Assembly: GCA_031213475.1 (NCBI GenBank)
Contig: JARUPZ010000013.1
Span: 5,622,739 to 5,686,738 of the forward strand
Direction of reading: 5' to 3'
Length of the DNA: 64,000 bases
Source: Nereocystis luetkeana
Lineage: Eukaryota > Sar > Phaeophyceae > Laminariales > Laminariaceae
The position numbers were made by a program, and so were the translations under genes. Positions 53,412 through 63,622 of the stretch are shown here, in pieces (the first letter of the stretch is position 1; each line of letters begins with the position of its first letter). The notes below the pieces were generated by a model. The model had not been told where the DNA came from and ran no database searches. It saw nothing but the letters and a program-made list of their open reading frames with translations.

Positions 53412-53498
53412 GGGGGGCAGGTCTTGGGGGAGAACGCCGACAGCGTTTCTGCTTTGCAGCAGACTGACGCACCGATCTCGGCTGATTTACTTTGGAGT
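53412..53498 (+). CDS. Gene B exon
   Basis: After CATGATGACGTCAG: two bases complete Gly, then GQVLGENADSVSALQQ, TDAPISADLLWS. Joined to the previous exon this reads RFIAGGQVLGENADS. The donor (AGT|GTCTGC) is weak and was chosen to keep phase with 53743. Confidence 0.58.
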
Positions 53499-53742
53499 GT
53501 CTGCCTTGTTTTTTTTTTGTTTCGCTGGAGGGGGGGGGGGAAGGGGGGAGTTCTGCTCTTTGTACACCACCGCTCTACGAATGTACTGCAATACGCTGCT
53601 GTACGTTTTGTAAAGCTAGAGAGAGGCGTACTGCAGCAGATTACATGTGCTGCTGGATCGAGCAGGCGGCCTGCCGTCCCCGGCACGGCAATTGGAAAGT
53701 TCAACTAACTCGAGCTACTACAAATTACTCGTACTACCGCAG

Positions 53743-53850
53743 GTTATGGAGGAGTTGGTTACAGAGCAAGATAGAGCTGCAGCAAGAAGGCATGATATAG
53801 AGACGATTCGCGCTGCCACCTTTCGTTTCATTTGGAATGCTACGCAGTAG
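53743..53850 (+). CDS. Gene B, last exon (candidate)
   Basis: After ACTCGTACTACCGCAG: VMEELVTEQDRAAARRHDI, ETIRAATFRFIWNATQ and TAG. The sequence beyond the TAG stays open and coding-like in the same frame to 53989 (EALRQHLQADRTDLCTHT). It may therefore be a further exon entered at the TAG (CAGTAG as acceptor), or the stop may be real. Confidence 0.6.
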   Translation, partial: VMEELVTEQDRAAARRHDIETIRAATFRFIWNATQ

Positions 53851-55234
53851 GAGGCTCTTCGGCAACATCTTCAGGCCGATCGGACCGATTTATGTACGCA
53901 CACCGCCAGCGGTTTATGGCTTTATGGCAGTGTATACCAGCGACGAGAAAGTGTAGCGCTTGCACGACGTGCCAAGCCAGGTTCATGTTAAATCAGTGCT
54001 TCCCAGCCCAAATACTTCGCACACCCTCGGTCCCTTAAGTCATGGCGCTTGTGCGCTCCGAAGTCATGGCGCTTGTGCGCTCCGGGTGCCTCTTCTCCCT
54101 GCATGACACCGATTCAACCAAATATATATTTTTTGCGAATTCTGTGTTCGGCCGACAACATTGTTTGCGACTGATACTCGTGTAGGCAGCAGAACTATAC
54201 GTTCGAGTATCGCGGCTCACTGGCATGGGCCACGGCAGCGTCTGTCAGAGCCTCCTCTGGTGTATTTGTCGTCCCCCGTTGATGGCGAGTGGCACTTGTT
54301 GCGTTTTTTTCCACTATCTAATAGCTCCAGACAGGTGCCGATATGGTGGTGCAGGCAAATGAAGCACGCAACATCCCCCGTGGTGGGTCGCATCCCTTGC
54401 CTCAGAAGGCGAAGCTGGTCCACTTGACGATACCTGATTACAGTATGTACCCGGAGACAAAAACGCCTACTATTAATACGTGATATGAACAAGCAACCCT
54501 TGAAACCTCATGGTGACAACCATACTTTAAACAACCTTGCGCATACGCTATGACGTCGGACTATCTAGCGAATCGCCGCGCTCGCCCCTGAACACGATTT
54601 TCTCGGCCTAGTTTTCGTAGGAGTTCCTCCCAAAACGTGAAGCTTCCTCTCTTATGTTGGGCTGTTTCTTATTCGTGGAGCCTGCGCTACTGTGCTCCTT
54701 AGTAACACTCTCGACGCTTTCGTAGGTCGTGATAAAATGCTACCTCTTCGCCTAACGTCACGGGGAATCATACAGTAGTAATTAGAACTAAACATGGTGT
54801 GAACACACAGGGAGATACATGGTTTTAGAGTCCATCGTTCGGTCCATCGTGGGTTCTGATTGCTATTTCCCCCTCCGGAATAACGCCTTCTGGATCTATA
54901 CTACGAAACCCCCACGGGAATCATTATTAGTGTTAACCTCGTTGGAGGGGTGACTGGGGAAACGTGACGCGTTCTACGATAAGGGTATCTCGCATATGAC
55001 GAAATTTCAATTTTTCCAATAACGTTCGAGGGCGTTTTATGTCAGGGGTTTTTTATCAGGGTTGGAGGGGGGCGGGCGGGAGGGGGTGGTGCCAAGCGCC
55101 TAAGACGCCTGGCTACTCCATTGAAACCCCGCTCCAAGTCAGCTTTGCCCACCCGGCCCCGCAGAATCCTGGATGTCGTCCTCGTTTTCGTCTACAAGAC
55201 ACCCCCCCCCACCCCCGCCGTTTTTCATATTTAA

Positions 55235-55760
55235 TATAGGTTGGGTTGGCGTCGGTTGGCAACGACATTGTAAAACATGCCACTTACTACGTGAGCTAGA
55301 CAACCAGGGTACCGTTTTGTTACTTTTATTTTTTGGCGGTCGCCCACAGCTGGTTGTCGAGTTAGCTCATTTGTGCGAGGTAAAGAACCTTTACTCCGTA
55401 CAAGGAAATTGATCGTATCACGTAGTGTTCAAGGTAAGGCACCCAAGAGGTAGTTACAGAGTACTCCCATTGCTGTCTTTGGAAGTGCCTACACCAGAAA
55501 TTAAATTAACTCATTGAAGCTGGCATCCATATGCAAGCACGCCCCACTAGCGGTTCTTCGTAGGACGCAGCTCATCCTTCATGCGACTCGCCGGACACCT
55601 AACGGCGCTTCGCGCTTGGTGTAAGCAATGTCTGCCCGGTCGGTGAAAACCCGACATGCTCCGTCCCGGCATTGTAGGGGTGCGAGGGTCGATGGTCTTA
55701 TGACTACGGCCATGCATGAGATCGAGTACATCTCTCCTATTGAGTACACCCCCCCCCGCC
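55235..55760 (+). repeat. SINE-C, full-length copy
   Basis: TAGGTTGGGTTGGCGTCGG to ATTGAGTACACC and poly(C), about 525 bp. It is the empty-site comparison for the 38201 insertion (TATCACGTAGTGTTC). Confidence 0.88.
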
Positions 55761-56392
55761 CCCACACCCCGTCGCCGGGTCGTCGGCACTTTTGGCCGAA
55801 ATATACATTCTGACTGATGGAGCCCATCAACCGAGGAACTGCACACGATTCGTTCTGTGCAATCACTACATTTCGTCAGCACCTATTACTACTAGACCAT
55901 GGGATTGCTCATGACATTATCGAGTCGAGCCTGCGCATTGGCTCAAAAGTCATTTTTGGGGTGGTACACTATTAATGGTGCAGTGCAGGTATGGAGGTAT
56001 GTGGGGAGCTCCTCCGGTGACAGAGGCGCCCCAGAAACAGTCAGGGCTCGTGCTCTATGGATATGTACGACGAGTATAAAAATACAGGTAACATCGGGCA
56101 CACGCATCATTCCGCCCGGGTGTTTCTGGGGTCAGAGCTGATGCGCCCGAAACGGAACGTAAAGAGAGCTGTGATGCGAACCTCACAAAAAGAGGAGCAG
56201 TGTGATACCGTCTAGCGAGGAGCTGATGCACACTCTTCGTGTTTGTGTGGTTGGCAATATTCCACACATCGGACAGGCCATCCACAGATAGGAAATCTAC
56301 AGATAAATGATACACAGATAGATCATCTCAAGATAGATCAACTGCAGGTATCATCATCTACAGATATATCTTCTAGATCACATAGCCTATGT

Positions 56393-56612
56393 TAAGATCA
56401 AGGTTGGGAAATTTTGTATCCCTCGACACAGGCCCTTTTAGAACCGCAGTCCCGTTTTGGGAACAAACCACTCAAGTAGTTTGCCCCCAAAACGGGACTA
56501 CGGCTCTAAAGGGGTTAAGCAGGTACTCGTTGGTACTCAATTGTGTTGGTTACTTCGAGGTATAAGCAGAGCAGATTTCTTCCTTTCGTGCACGTACGTG
56601 GAGACTGATGGT
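56393..56612 (+). repeat. Repeat M copy 3, split by a MITE-B
   Basis: AAGATCAAGGTTGGG and CCCTCGACACAG, then MITE-B (56432-56518), then GGTACTCGTTGGTACTC and TCCTTTCGTGCACG. The MITE sits where the two other copies have GTTTGGCC. Confidence 0.8.
56432..56518. repeat. MITE-B copy inside repeat M
   Basis: CCCTTTTAGAACCGCAG to CTACGGCTCTAAAGGGG and TTAA; the spacer is reduced to ACTCAAGTAG. Confidence 0.85.
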
Positions 56613-57253
56613 CTTCCCTTCTCCTTCCCGGTACTTGCCTTCATTTGCATCGCGTAGAGGGCATCTCCACTGCTGCGGATAATTTGCGGACGAGGTCTTC
56701 GTAGAATGAGCTGAGATTACTAACAAGTGAAACAGCCTACGCAGATAGCTTTCTGCTGCAAGGGATACATTCAACATATACACCACAACGCAGATGTTGC
56801 GTGAGTCACTTTCTCGCACCAGGTTGGCAAACATGAAAAACGGGGCCTCTACGAGTATAGACGACCGGTAGTCTGAACTGTACGTATATCATACGAGCAG
56901 GATACATGTGCGCATGTACATACTACGTGCAGGACAGTCAGTCGCCGTTTTTTCGATAACAACAATTTGACATTTGTTTGAGTCTCACAATGAATAACGC
57001 CTGCGCACATGAATCGCGAGGAGTGGAATCATGACAGCATGTAGTAAACGTTTAACGAATATGTACTACCAGGTATGCACGATTTTGTCGCTGTGTACCT
57101 GACCAAGGCACACACTGCGCATATATATCGCACATACACGTGCTTTTACTATGCCATGTACCGGTATCTGGTAATGGACAGAGGCACGACAAAAGTTACC
57201 GATTACGGTATGTTTAGATTTCAACGGTACAAGACTACAGAACACCGGCGGTC

Positions 57254-57289
<36 letters not shown>

Positions 57290-57737
57290 CTTCACATTAA
57301 ATCGTCCTTTCTACCCAGCTTCATCAGCACACCCAGTGTCCGTCCTGATTCCCTATCCTAGAGAGATACTGATTCTGTGGTCACACACTGTGAGACAGAG
57401 GAAGACCAAAAATAAAACTAAATCGCAAATTCAAGTGTCAAGCAAGTGAAGTGTCAGCGTACCGCGTACGAGAACACAACAAAACAAGCAAGACCGGAAA
57501 AATAAGAGCAAAAGACAATAATAATAAAAAAATTCTGAAATGAAAAAAAGAAGAATGAGAAAGAGAAAAAACAGAATGCAAACGACGTAAGGACTTCAGA
57601 AAGCCTGCTAGACGGACAACATACATGCTCAGGAAGGGCAGGTATCTGCTGTACGGACGAAGCAGCACGAAAGAGAGGGAGATACAGGCAAAAGTCTGTA
57701 AAGAGCTAGTCGAACCGGTACTTAGCCACCCGGTCTA

Positions 57738-59362
57738 TCATTTCGTTTCTGCATTCGTCGACAGCTGTATCTTAACAGCTGCCCCTCCACCCCCCCCCCT
57801 CCCCTTGTCGCCATTTTTGGCGTCCTCTGCTGCGTGGCGCAGCCGGCTCTTCTGTGCTTCGTCCCTGTGCCACCTCGCCATGAAGCAGTCCGCCGCTTCG
57901 ACGACCCCCCGGTACCACTTCCCGCTCTTCTTAGCCGCCCTCGGCCATAACAACGTCTCTATTCCGAACAGCAGGGGGGAGCTTTCCGAGGACCCCTCGG
58001 TGGCTTGAAAAACCCTGAGGTCGTCTGCTAGGCATTGGGCCCAGTTCTTTTCCGGTCGGCCTCGTCCCGGGTTTTCCCCACCAGCCATCGTCCCAAACAT
58101 CACCCGGTGGGTCAGCCGCTCATTGGTCGTCCGCTGTACGGCCCCCGCAAAGAGGAGGCGTCGTTTGCGGATGGTCGCCTCAACGCTCTCGCATTGTGCC
58201 TTTTTGAGGGCCTTGGCGTACGACATGAGGTGGTCAGTGCGTTGCCGGCGCTGGAAGCCAATGATCCGTAGGAGGAGTTTGTGGTGTGCCGTTCTGAGCT
58301 CAGCGAAGTGCTCCTGACCAAGAGTCCACGTCACGCACCAGTACAGTAGGGTCTCCATCACCTCGGCCTTTAGCATGCGCGCTTGTAGAGTGAACGGGGC
58401 ATCCTCCATATCGTACAGCTCCCGTTTAAACCGATTGTAGCATGCCCATGGGAGTCGGATCCGTCGCATGATCTCTGGCATAATGTCAGCGCTTGCGACG
58501 ACAAGGCCGCCCAGGTACAGAAACTGCATCGTCTGCCTATACATCTGTCCCGCTGCTTCGATGACGAGCGGGGAGGTCCGGGGTGCCTGATTCGGTGTCC
58601 GCAGCAGCATGGTCTCCGTCTTCTTTTCGGATACGGTGAGACCTGCTGCTTCGAAAACGGTCACAATCACGGTCATCATCTTCGCAAGGCCTTCCGCCGA
58701 CTTGGACACAATGCCTGCATCGTCCGCGTACAGCATACCCCACACTGCCCTCCGTACGTAAGTTAGTGGGTCAACCTTCACCCCGTCCTCGCCGAGGTCC
58801 TCCTCGAGGTGAACCAAGTCCCTCAAAATATCTGGGTCTTCACTGAAGCGTATCAGCACGGCGTGTATCACAGCAGCGAAGAAGATATTGAGCAGTGGTG
58901 GTGACTAGACACATCCTTGCCGCAATCCCTGAGTGACGTCGAACCGTTCCGAGTGCTCGCCGTCATCCGTACGCACGTGGGCTCGCATGCCTTCGTGGAA
59001 CTGGCGAATAACGGTAAGCATCTTCTCTGGTACGCCGAAGCGTGCGAGCACCACCCACAGTAGCTCACGGTCGACGGAGTCGTATGCTTTCTGCAGATCG
59101 ATGAAGCACATGTACAGGGGGATTTTTCTAGCTCGTCCGAGTTCTTGCAGTCGGCGCACAACGAACAGCATGTCGACCGTTGATCGTGCTGGGCGAAAGC
59201 CGCACTGTTCCTCGGGGAGTATCCCTTTGGCCTCGCAGTAGTTACTGAGGCGGGACGCGACCATTTTCAGCAAAACTTTGCCTGAATGGGCAACAAGCGA
59301 AATCCCTCGGTAATTGTTGCAATCAGAGCGATCCTTCTTTTTATGAAGGTCTGCACGGCAAC
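57738..59362 (-). mobile_element. LINE (non-LTR) reverse transcriptase, 5'-truncated, one in-frame stop
   Basis: Minus-strand frame with the ordered motifs of a non-LTR reverse transcriptase: [64 protein letters not shown] and FLYLGGLVV. It ends with the RRLLFAGAVQR and GRGRPEKNW region common in the endonuclease/RT group related to RTE or Jockey. The frame is interrupted once, by TAG at 58905-58907, where relatives have Leu (GCVLSP). There is no endonuclease domain: the 5' side ends at a MITE-A at 59363. The element is a dead copy unless the stop is an error. Confidence 0.93.
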
Positions 59363-59479
59363 TATTACGGGGGACCATAGCAAATGGGACCAAACATAGT
59401 TTGTGAAAAAAAGCGAAATATATACGTTCCCTTGTCTGTATCGTAGGTCCTATGATATATGATATGGTCCCCCGTAATA
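59363..59479. repeat. MITE-A copy abutting the LINE
   Basis: TATTACGGGGGACCATAG to ATGGTCCCCCGTAATA. No LINE-like sequence resumes on its far side. Confidence 0.85.
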
Positions 59480-60528
59480 CCAAAAAATGTATACCTGATA
59501 CCTGGTCAAATGATGTCACGTAATTTCAGCACACGCGAGGGTATAGGGATGATGATGAGGCTTCGATTCCCCGGTAGGGCAGCGCGACGTCAGTATGCCG
59601 GTATATACATCGTCACGTCCGTCCTTCGACCATCCATCTCGCGAGGGATTTATTTCGAGTCCCAGTAAGCGTGAGCGTTCGAGCGGACAGGGCCTGTGTC
59701 ATCTACCACGTTGGTCGGGAATATAGTACCAGGTAACCGTTATAATTATGATTAAACGTCGATTATTTCTCCGGCCAAGGGGGCGCTTACCAGGGTAGTA
59801 CGAGTATAGGATATCGGGAACGAATCGGGAGAAGTGTGATCAGTCAAATCGAAATTATGGAGATTCAGCCCGTGCGGATTGCGCACGAGTACAACAACAC
59901 AACACGTCGTGGCTGCTGTCCTATGCGACAAAAATAGGAAAGAGCAAGTCGACAAGCCATGAGCGACGGCGTTTGTCGACGACAGTCGACAGCAAAGCAA
60001 CTCTTCTTGTGAGTAAAAAGGGAAAGGGGGTATGTACGGAAGTCGACGAGATCATGGTATCATGATCTGATCTAACGAAATCTATGAAAAAACATGTACA
60101 CTCGTACAGTAGTACGGGGAAACCGAGAAGCTGCTGCGCTACTGCTATTCTGCGCGTACTACAACTATCAGCAGCCATCGATGTCACGCATTAGCGTCGA
60201 GGTCGGATAATTACTGCTGCTGCTACAGTCCGATAGTGGAGGCGCTGCCCACAGCAGAGGCGGGGAGGGAAAGACGTCTCAACAGCGTAGACCAACAACA
60301 GCAGAACACAGAAAACAGCAGCGCAGCAGCCGCAGCAGGATCGTTTTTACGAAGTTACAATCGACATATGCCAGCTGCGAGTTCGGCCGATTTGTGAGTC
60401 GATGACGGTAACTAGATTTGCAAGCTGCAAGCTGCGTCTAACGTCTTGCACGTCACGTCGGCCGCGCCTCGCGTCGTGCCTCGTACCACATTGGGTCATT
60501 TCTGATTTCGCCGCATTTTCATATTTTC
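59480..60528. other. Intergenic, no gene supported
   Basis: Probable promoter side of the WHEP-domain gene. Contains TACCAGGTA at 59727, several CAGCAG runs near 60290-60340 and no clear repeat copies. Confidence 0.45.
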
Positions 60529-61176
60529 ATGATAGGCTTTACAAGATATGCATGGCGTTCTCCATTCGGGGAAGCCATGGCTTGGTCTTGTCGGCCGCGG
60601 CCAGGCTGCCGCCTGCCGTGCGTATTTGCTGCCGTTCGTGCTCGGCTGGGGTACGCAAACTCTCCTTCTATGCTTTTGTCCTCTCGGTACGGTTGCCGAG
60701 CCAGGCGGCGGTCGTTGGCGGCGGGGATGGCGCTGGCTTTGGCTGGCCGTGCGGCGGGTCTCATCCCAGCACTCCATCCTACAACAACCACGGCAGCAGC
60801 CGTGCGGTCGTCGTCTCGTCAACTGATGAAAGCTACTGCTGCCACCACCACCCCCTCCACCACCACCGCGCCTTTGCAAGCATCGCTTAGAAGGAGGCGT
60901 TGGGGTGCTGCCACCAAGGAGTTGCGTGCCTCGCTCTTGAGCGGTACTAGTGGTGGTTGTGGTGGTGGTAGAGCTAGCGTGAGTTGGCCAGCTAGCGGTG
61001 GGGCAAGAATCATGAGCCCCTCTAGGCCCGGCGCCGCTCTGTGCTCTGCCAAGAGCACGTACGAGATGTCGGCAGGAGACCTCGCGCTGGAAGCACAGAT
61101 CAAGACAAAGGGGGACGCTATCAGAGACCTGAAGGCTGGCGGAGCTTCTAAGGACGACCTTAAGCCGCACATCGAG
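60529..61176 (+). CDS. First exon of a WHEP-domain protein, probably an aminoacyl-tRNA synthetase (partial)
   Basis: The frame from ATG 60529 reaches a GAG|GTGTGT donor at 61176, phase 0. Its last 35 residues, LALEAQIKTKGDAIRDLKAG then GASKDDLKPHIE, match the helix-turn-helix of WHEP-TRS domains (pattern LxxxIxxQGdxVRxLKaxKA). These domains are appended to eukaryotic Glu/Pro, Met, Trp, Gly or His tRNA synthetases and bind RNA or partner proteins. Before it lie about 100-170 residues rich in Arg, Ser, Ala and Thr with few acids, which could be a mitochondrial or plastid presequence. Possible starts are 60529, 60670 (MLLSSRYGCRARRRS) and 60727. The catalytic exons must lie beyond 61177, probably outside the window. 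Confidence 0.72.
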
Positions 61177-61527
61177 GTGTGTTTTGAATGCTGCAAGACA
61201 TTTGCTGTTGCTATGCAAGTAGTCTACTCTGCTTCGGGGTTGTCTACCCTGCTGCTACTCCCCTCGTAATAAAGGATGTAACTGGTACCAGGTACGGCTT
61301 AAAACGTACACGCTCACGAGTCCCCATCCATCGGGGTGTGTCGTTGACTTGAAGTGCCGGAGGTGTTGCAAGTTGAAAAGGGGGAATACAGACGTCCCTA
61401 GCATCATGCATAGGATGGGCCTCTGTGAGGTTCGCTGGTGATTTACCGATCGATGCCGCTGCTAATGGTGTTGTACCGCTGCTGTATGTACTGCGCGGGT
61501 GCTTTGAAAATTCAGAGGAAGTGCGGG

Positions 61528-61625
61528 TTAACCCCTTTAGAACCGCAGTCCCGGTTTTGGGGACAGACCAGTCAAATTCCAAGTACTTTGGCCCCAAAAC
61601 GGGACTGCGGTCCTAAAAGGGTTAA
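61528..61625. repeat. MITE-B copy with both TTAA ends
   Basis: TTAACCCCTTTAGAACCGC to GCGGTCCTAAAAGGGTTAA, in the first intron of the WHEP-domain gene. Confidence 0.88.
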
Positions 61626-63297
61626 TTGGAATGGGATCGTCGTTGTGTTTAGGATGGCACGCCCACAAAAGCACACACGCGCACAAACACAAACAATAGC
61701 ACTACAGCAGTGCCCGTACGTAGTATTGATAGCTGTGTCACGAAAAAAAGAGTCTGCGACGTACGGTTAACAACTGCTGCCTGTACCATGGATGCTACAA
61801 CGTCAAAAAGTAAAACCTTACAGCAGCAGTGTGATGCCTGCACAGGTACACGCACAACAGAAGCAGATATCATGATAGCAGAAACGGCAAAGCTGGAGTT
61901 GCACCTCTCCTCTCGGTTCCAAGTGCTGTAGGATACACGCACGCACACGCACGCTCACACATACACACACGAAACAGCACCGTTCGTGGCTGTAACAAAT
62001 GAGAAACTTTGAAGCGCTACTGTTGCTGTAACGTGGCTGCCTCGCCTTCGAGGGCTGCTGCGGTACTTGAAAAAAGCAGCAAGCAGCAGCGTGGTGACAG
62101 TATCGGAAAAATGACAGTTCGGGGTTTCCATGGACCTGCTTGGCTCTAACTGAGCAGGAACCCTGCCCTCGGTTACTTGCCAGATTTCTCGACTTTGAGC
62201 GCACTGAGCACGCGCCACGGAGCCCGGCCGGGACCCAGACTTGAACCGTGGTGTACACGCGCCCCCACTGCGAGCCCCGCAGCCGGTGGAGCGAGAAAAG
62301 ACCCGCGGCCAGAAGAGTAATCGTGGCCGATGTGCGAAAAGGGTCCACTTATTAATAGTAAAATGCAAGATGTGTCTCACAGAGGCGATATAGCCCTCCC
62401 TCCCCCTCTCCATCCCTCTCGGTAAGCAGTGAGTACAGCAGCAGGCGCTGCTGCTGCTGCTGCGCAGCGTACGGGAGACTGGTATTGTCTTCGTGCCGAA
62501 CCACCCACCTGTACGTAGCCTGTCGGCCGCAGACCCCTTCTTTTCACGACCGCGAGCCTAGATTTGTGCTAAAGAACCACGTTAACGTGTTCACAACAAC
62601 AGCACCAACAACAACTGCAACCACAATTGCGCGTGTGTTTGCGTTGGTACGAGCACCAGGTATCGGAAAAAAAACGGGAGGTTGCCAGGTTAGGTGTTTC
62701 GTGTCATCGCGGGTCCACTGCACCGATATGAATACAGCAGCATCTGGTAGATGCTAATGTGAAAACAACAACGGCGACAACATCAGGCCAGTTTACGTAC
62801 GTGCGAGTACCAAACACCGGAAAGAAGCGGTAGGGTGGTCGGTTTTTGTTTCTTGTGTCATGGCGGGCCGAGTCTACCGACGTGACGGATACTACAGCTT
62901 AGTACTTTCGTGTAGCAGTAGTACGGTAACGACACCATGCTGCCAGCCCTCGCTGTTTGCATGGAAGCGCAGGTTGCTCGGCATCGAGCGCACATCGTAT
63001 ACAGTATACGCACTTCGACGTCGTATATATTACGTGTCGGAGCATCATTGCACTGAGCGCGTCAAGATGGCGCGCCTCTGTAGTTCTGCTGTACGGAGAT
63101 ACACTGCTGTACAGCAGTACTGGACTCCAACACATGATGCATTACCGGGGGGGCTAATGTTATAGTCAGAACCCACGATGGACCCAAACACACACATACT
63201 ATATTCCCGTATGTTTACCTGCCATATTTGGCTCTGTTTTTTACATGGCATGTTCCTTCGTAGTACCAAAACGAGCACATACTCGTAGATAGACAGG

Positions 63298-63622
63298 CTA
63301 AGATTCGCAAGGGAAGGAGAAATTCGGGAGCCGTTGAACTGAAATTGGTGTAGGAACCCCTTTCCCAAATAATAAATCGACCAATCCAGCCGGTGCCAGT
63401 GTTCGTGCTTCTTACTTTTGACACGTATGTACTGTCTCCTGAGCACACAGAAAGTCATGCTGAGATTCGCAAGGAACTAAGAAATTACTGTGGAGCCGTT
63501 GTACTGAAATTAGTGTAGGATGCCCTTTCCCGAATAAGAAATCGACCAATCCGGCCTGAGCCAGTGTTCCTGCTCCTTACTTTTTACACGTACGATATGT
63601 ACTGTGTAGGTGTCTCCTGTTG
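63298..63622 (+). repeat. Direct duplication of about 160 bp
   Basis: Two adjacent units: GCTAAGATTCGCAAGGG ... CCCTTTCCCAAATAATAAATC ... GCCAGTGTTCGTGC, then GCTGAGATTCGCAAGG ... CCCTTTCCCGAATAAGAAATC ... GCCAGTGTTCCTGC. About 85% alike by eye. Confidence 0.85.

Larger units (their letters stand above)
53851..57600. other. Downstream of gene B: repeats, no supported gene
   Basis: Contains a 20-bp tandem (AGTCATGGCGCTTGTGCGCTCC variants) at 54039-54085, a frame open on both strands at 54170-54490, a decayed palindromic element at 54771-54875 (resembling 40090-40200), SINE-C at 55235, repeat M at 56393, (GTT)n at 57254-57290 and repeat L at 57290. Confidence 0.5.

Noticed and set aside
54170-54490. 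Exon on either strand
   Set aside because: Both strands are open with similar composition and no clear splice sites in phase with gene B.
58905-58907. Genome-wide TAG reassignment to Leu
   Set aside because: The PsbP-like gene and the gene A last exon both end in TAG at sensible places, so a decayed LINE codon is the simpler reading.
62150-62300. tRNA gene on the minus strand near 62240
   Set aside because: Has a B-box-like block but no T-stem pairing and no properly spaced A box.
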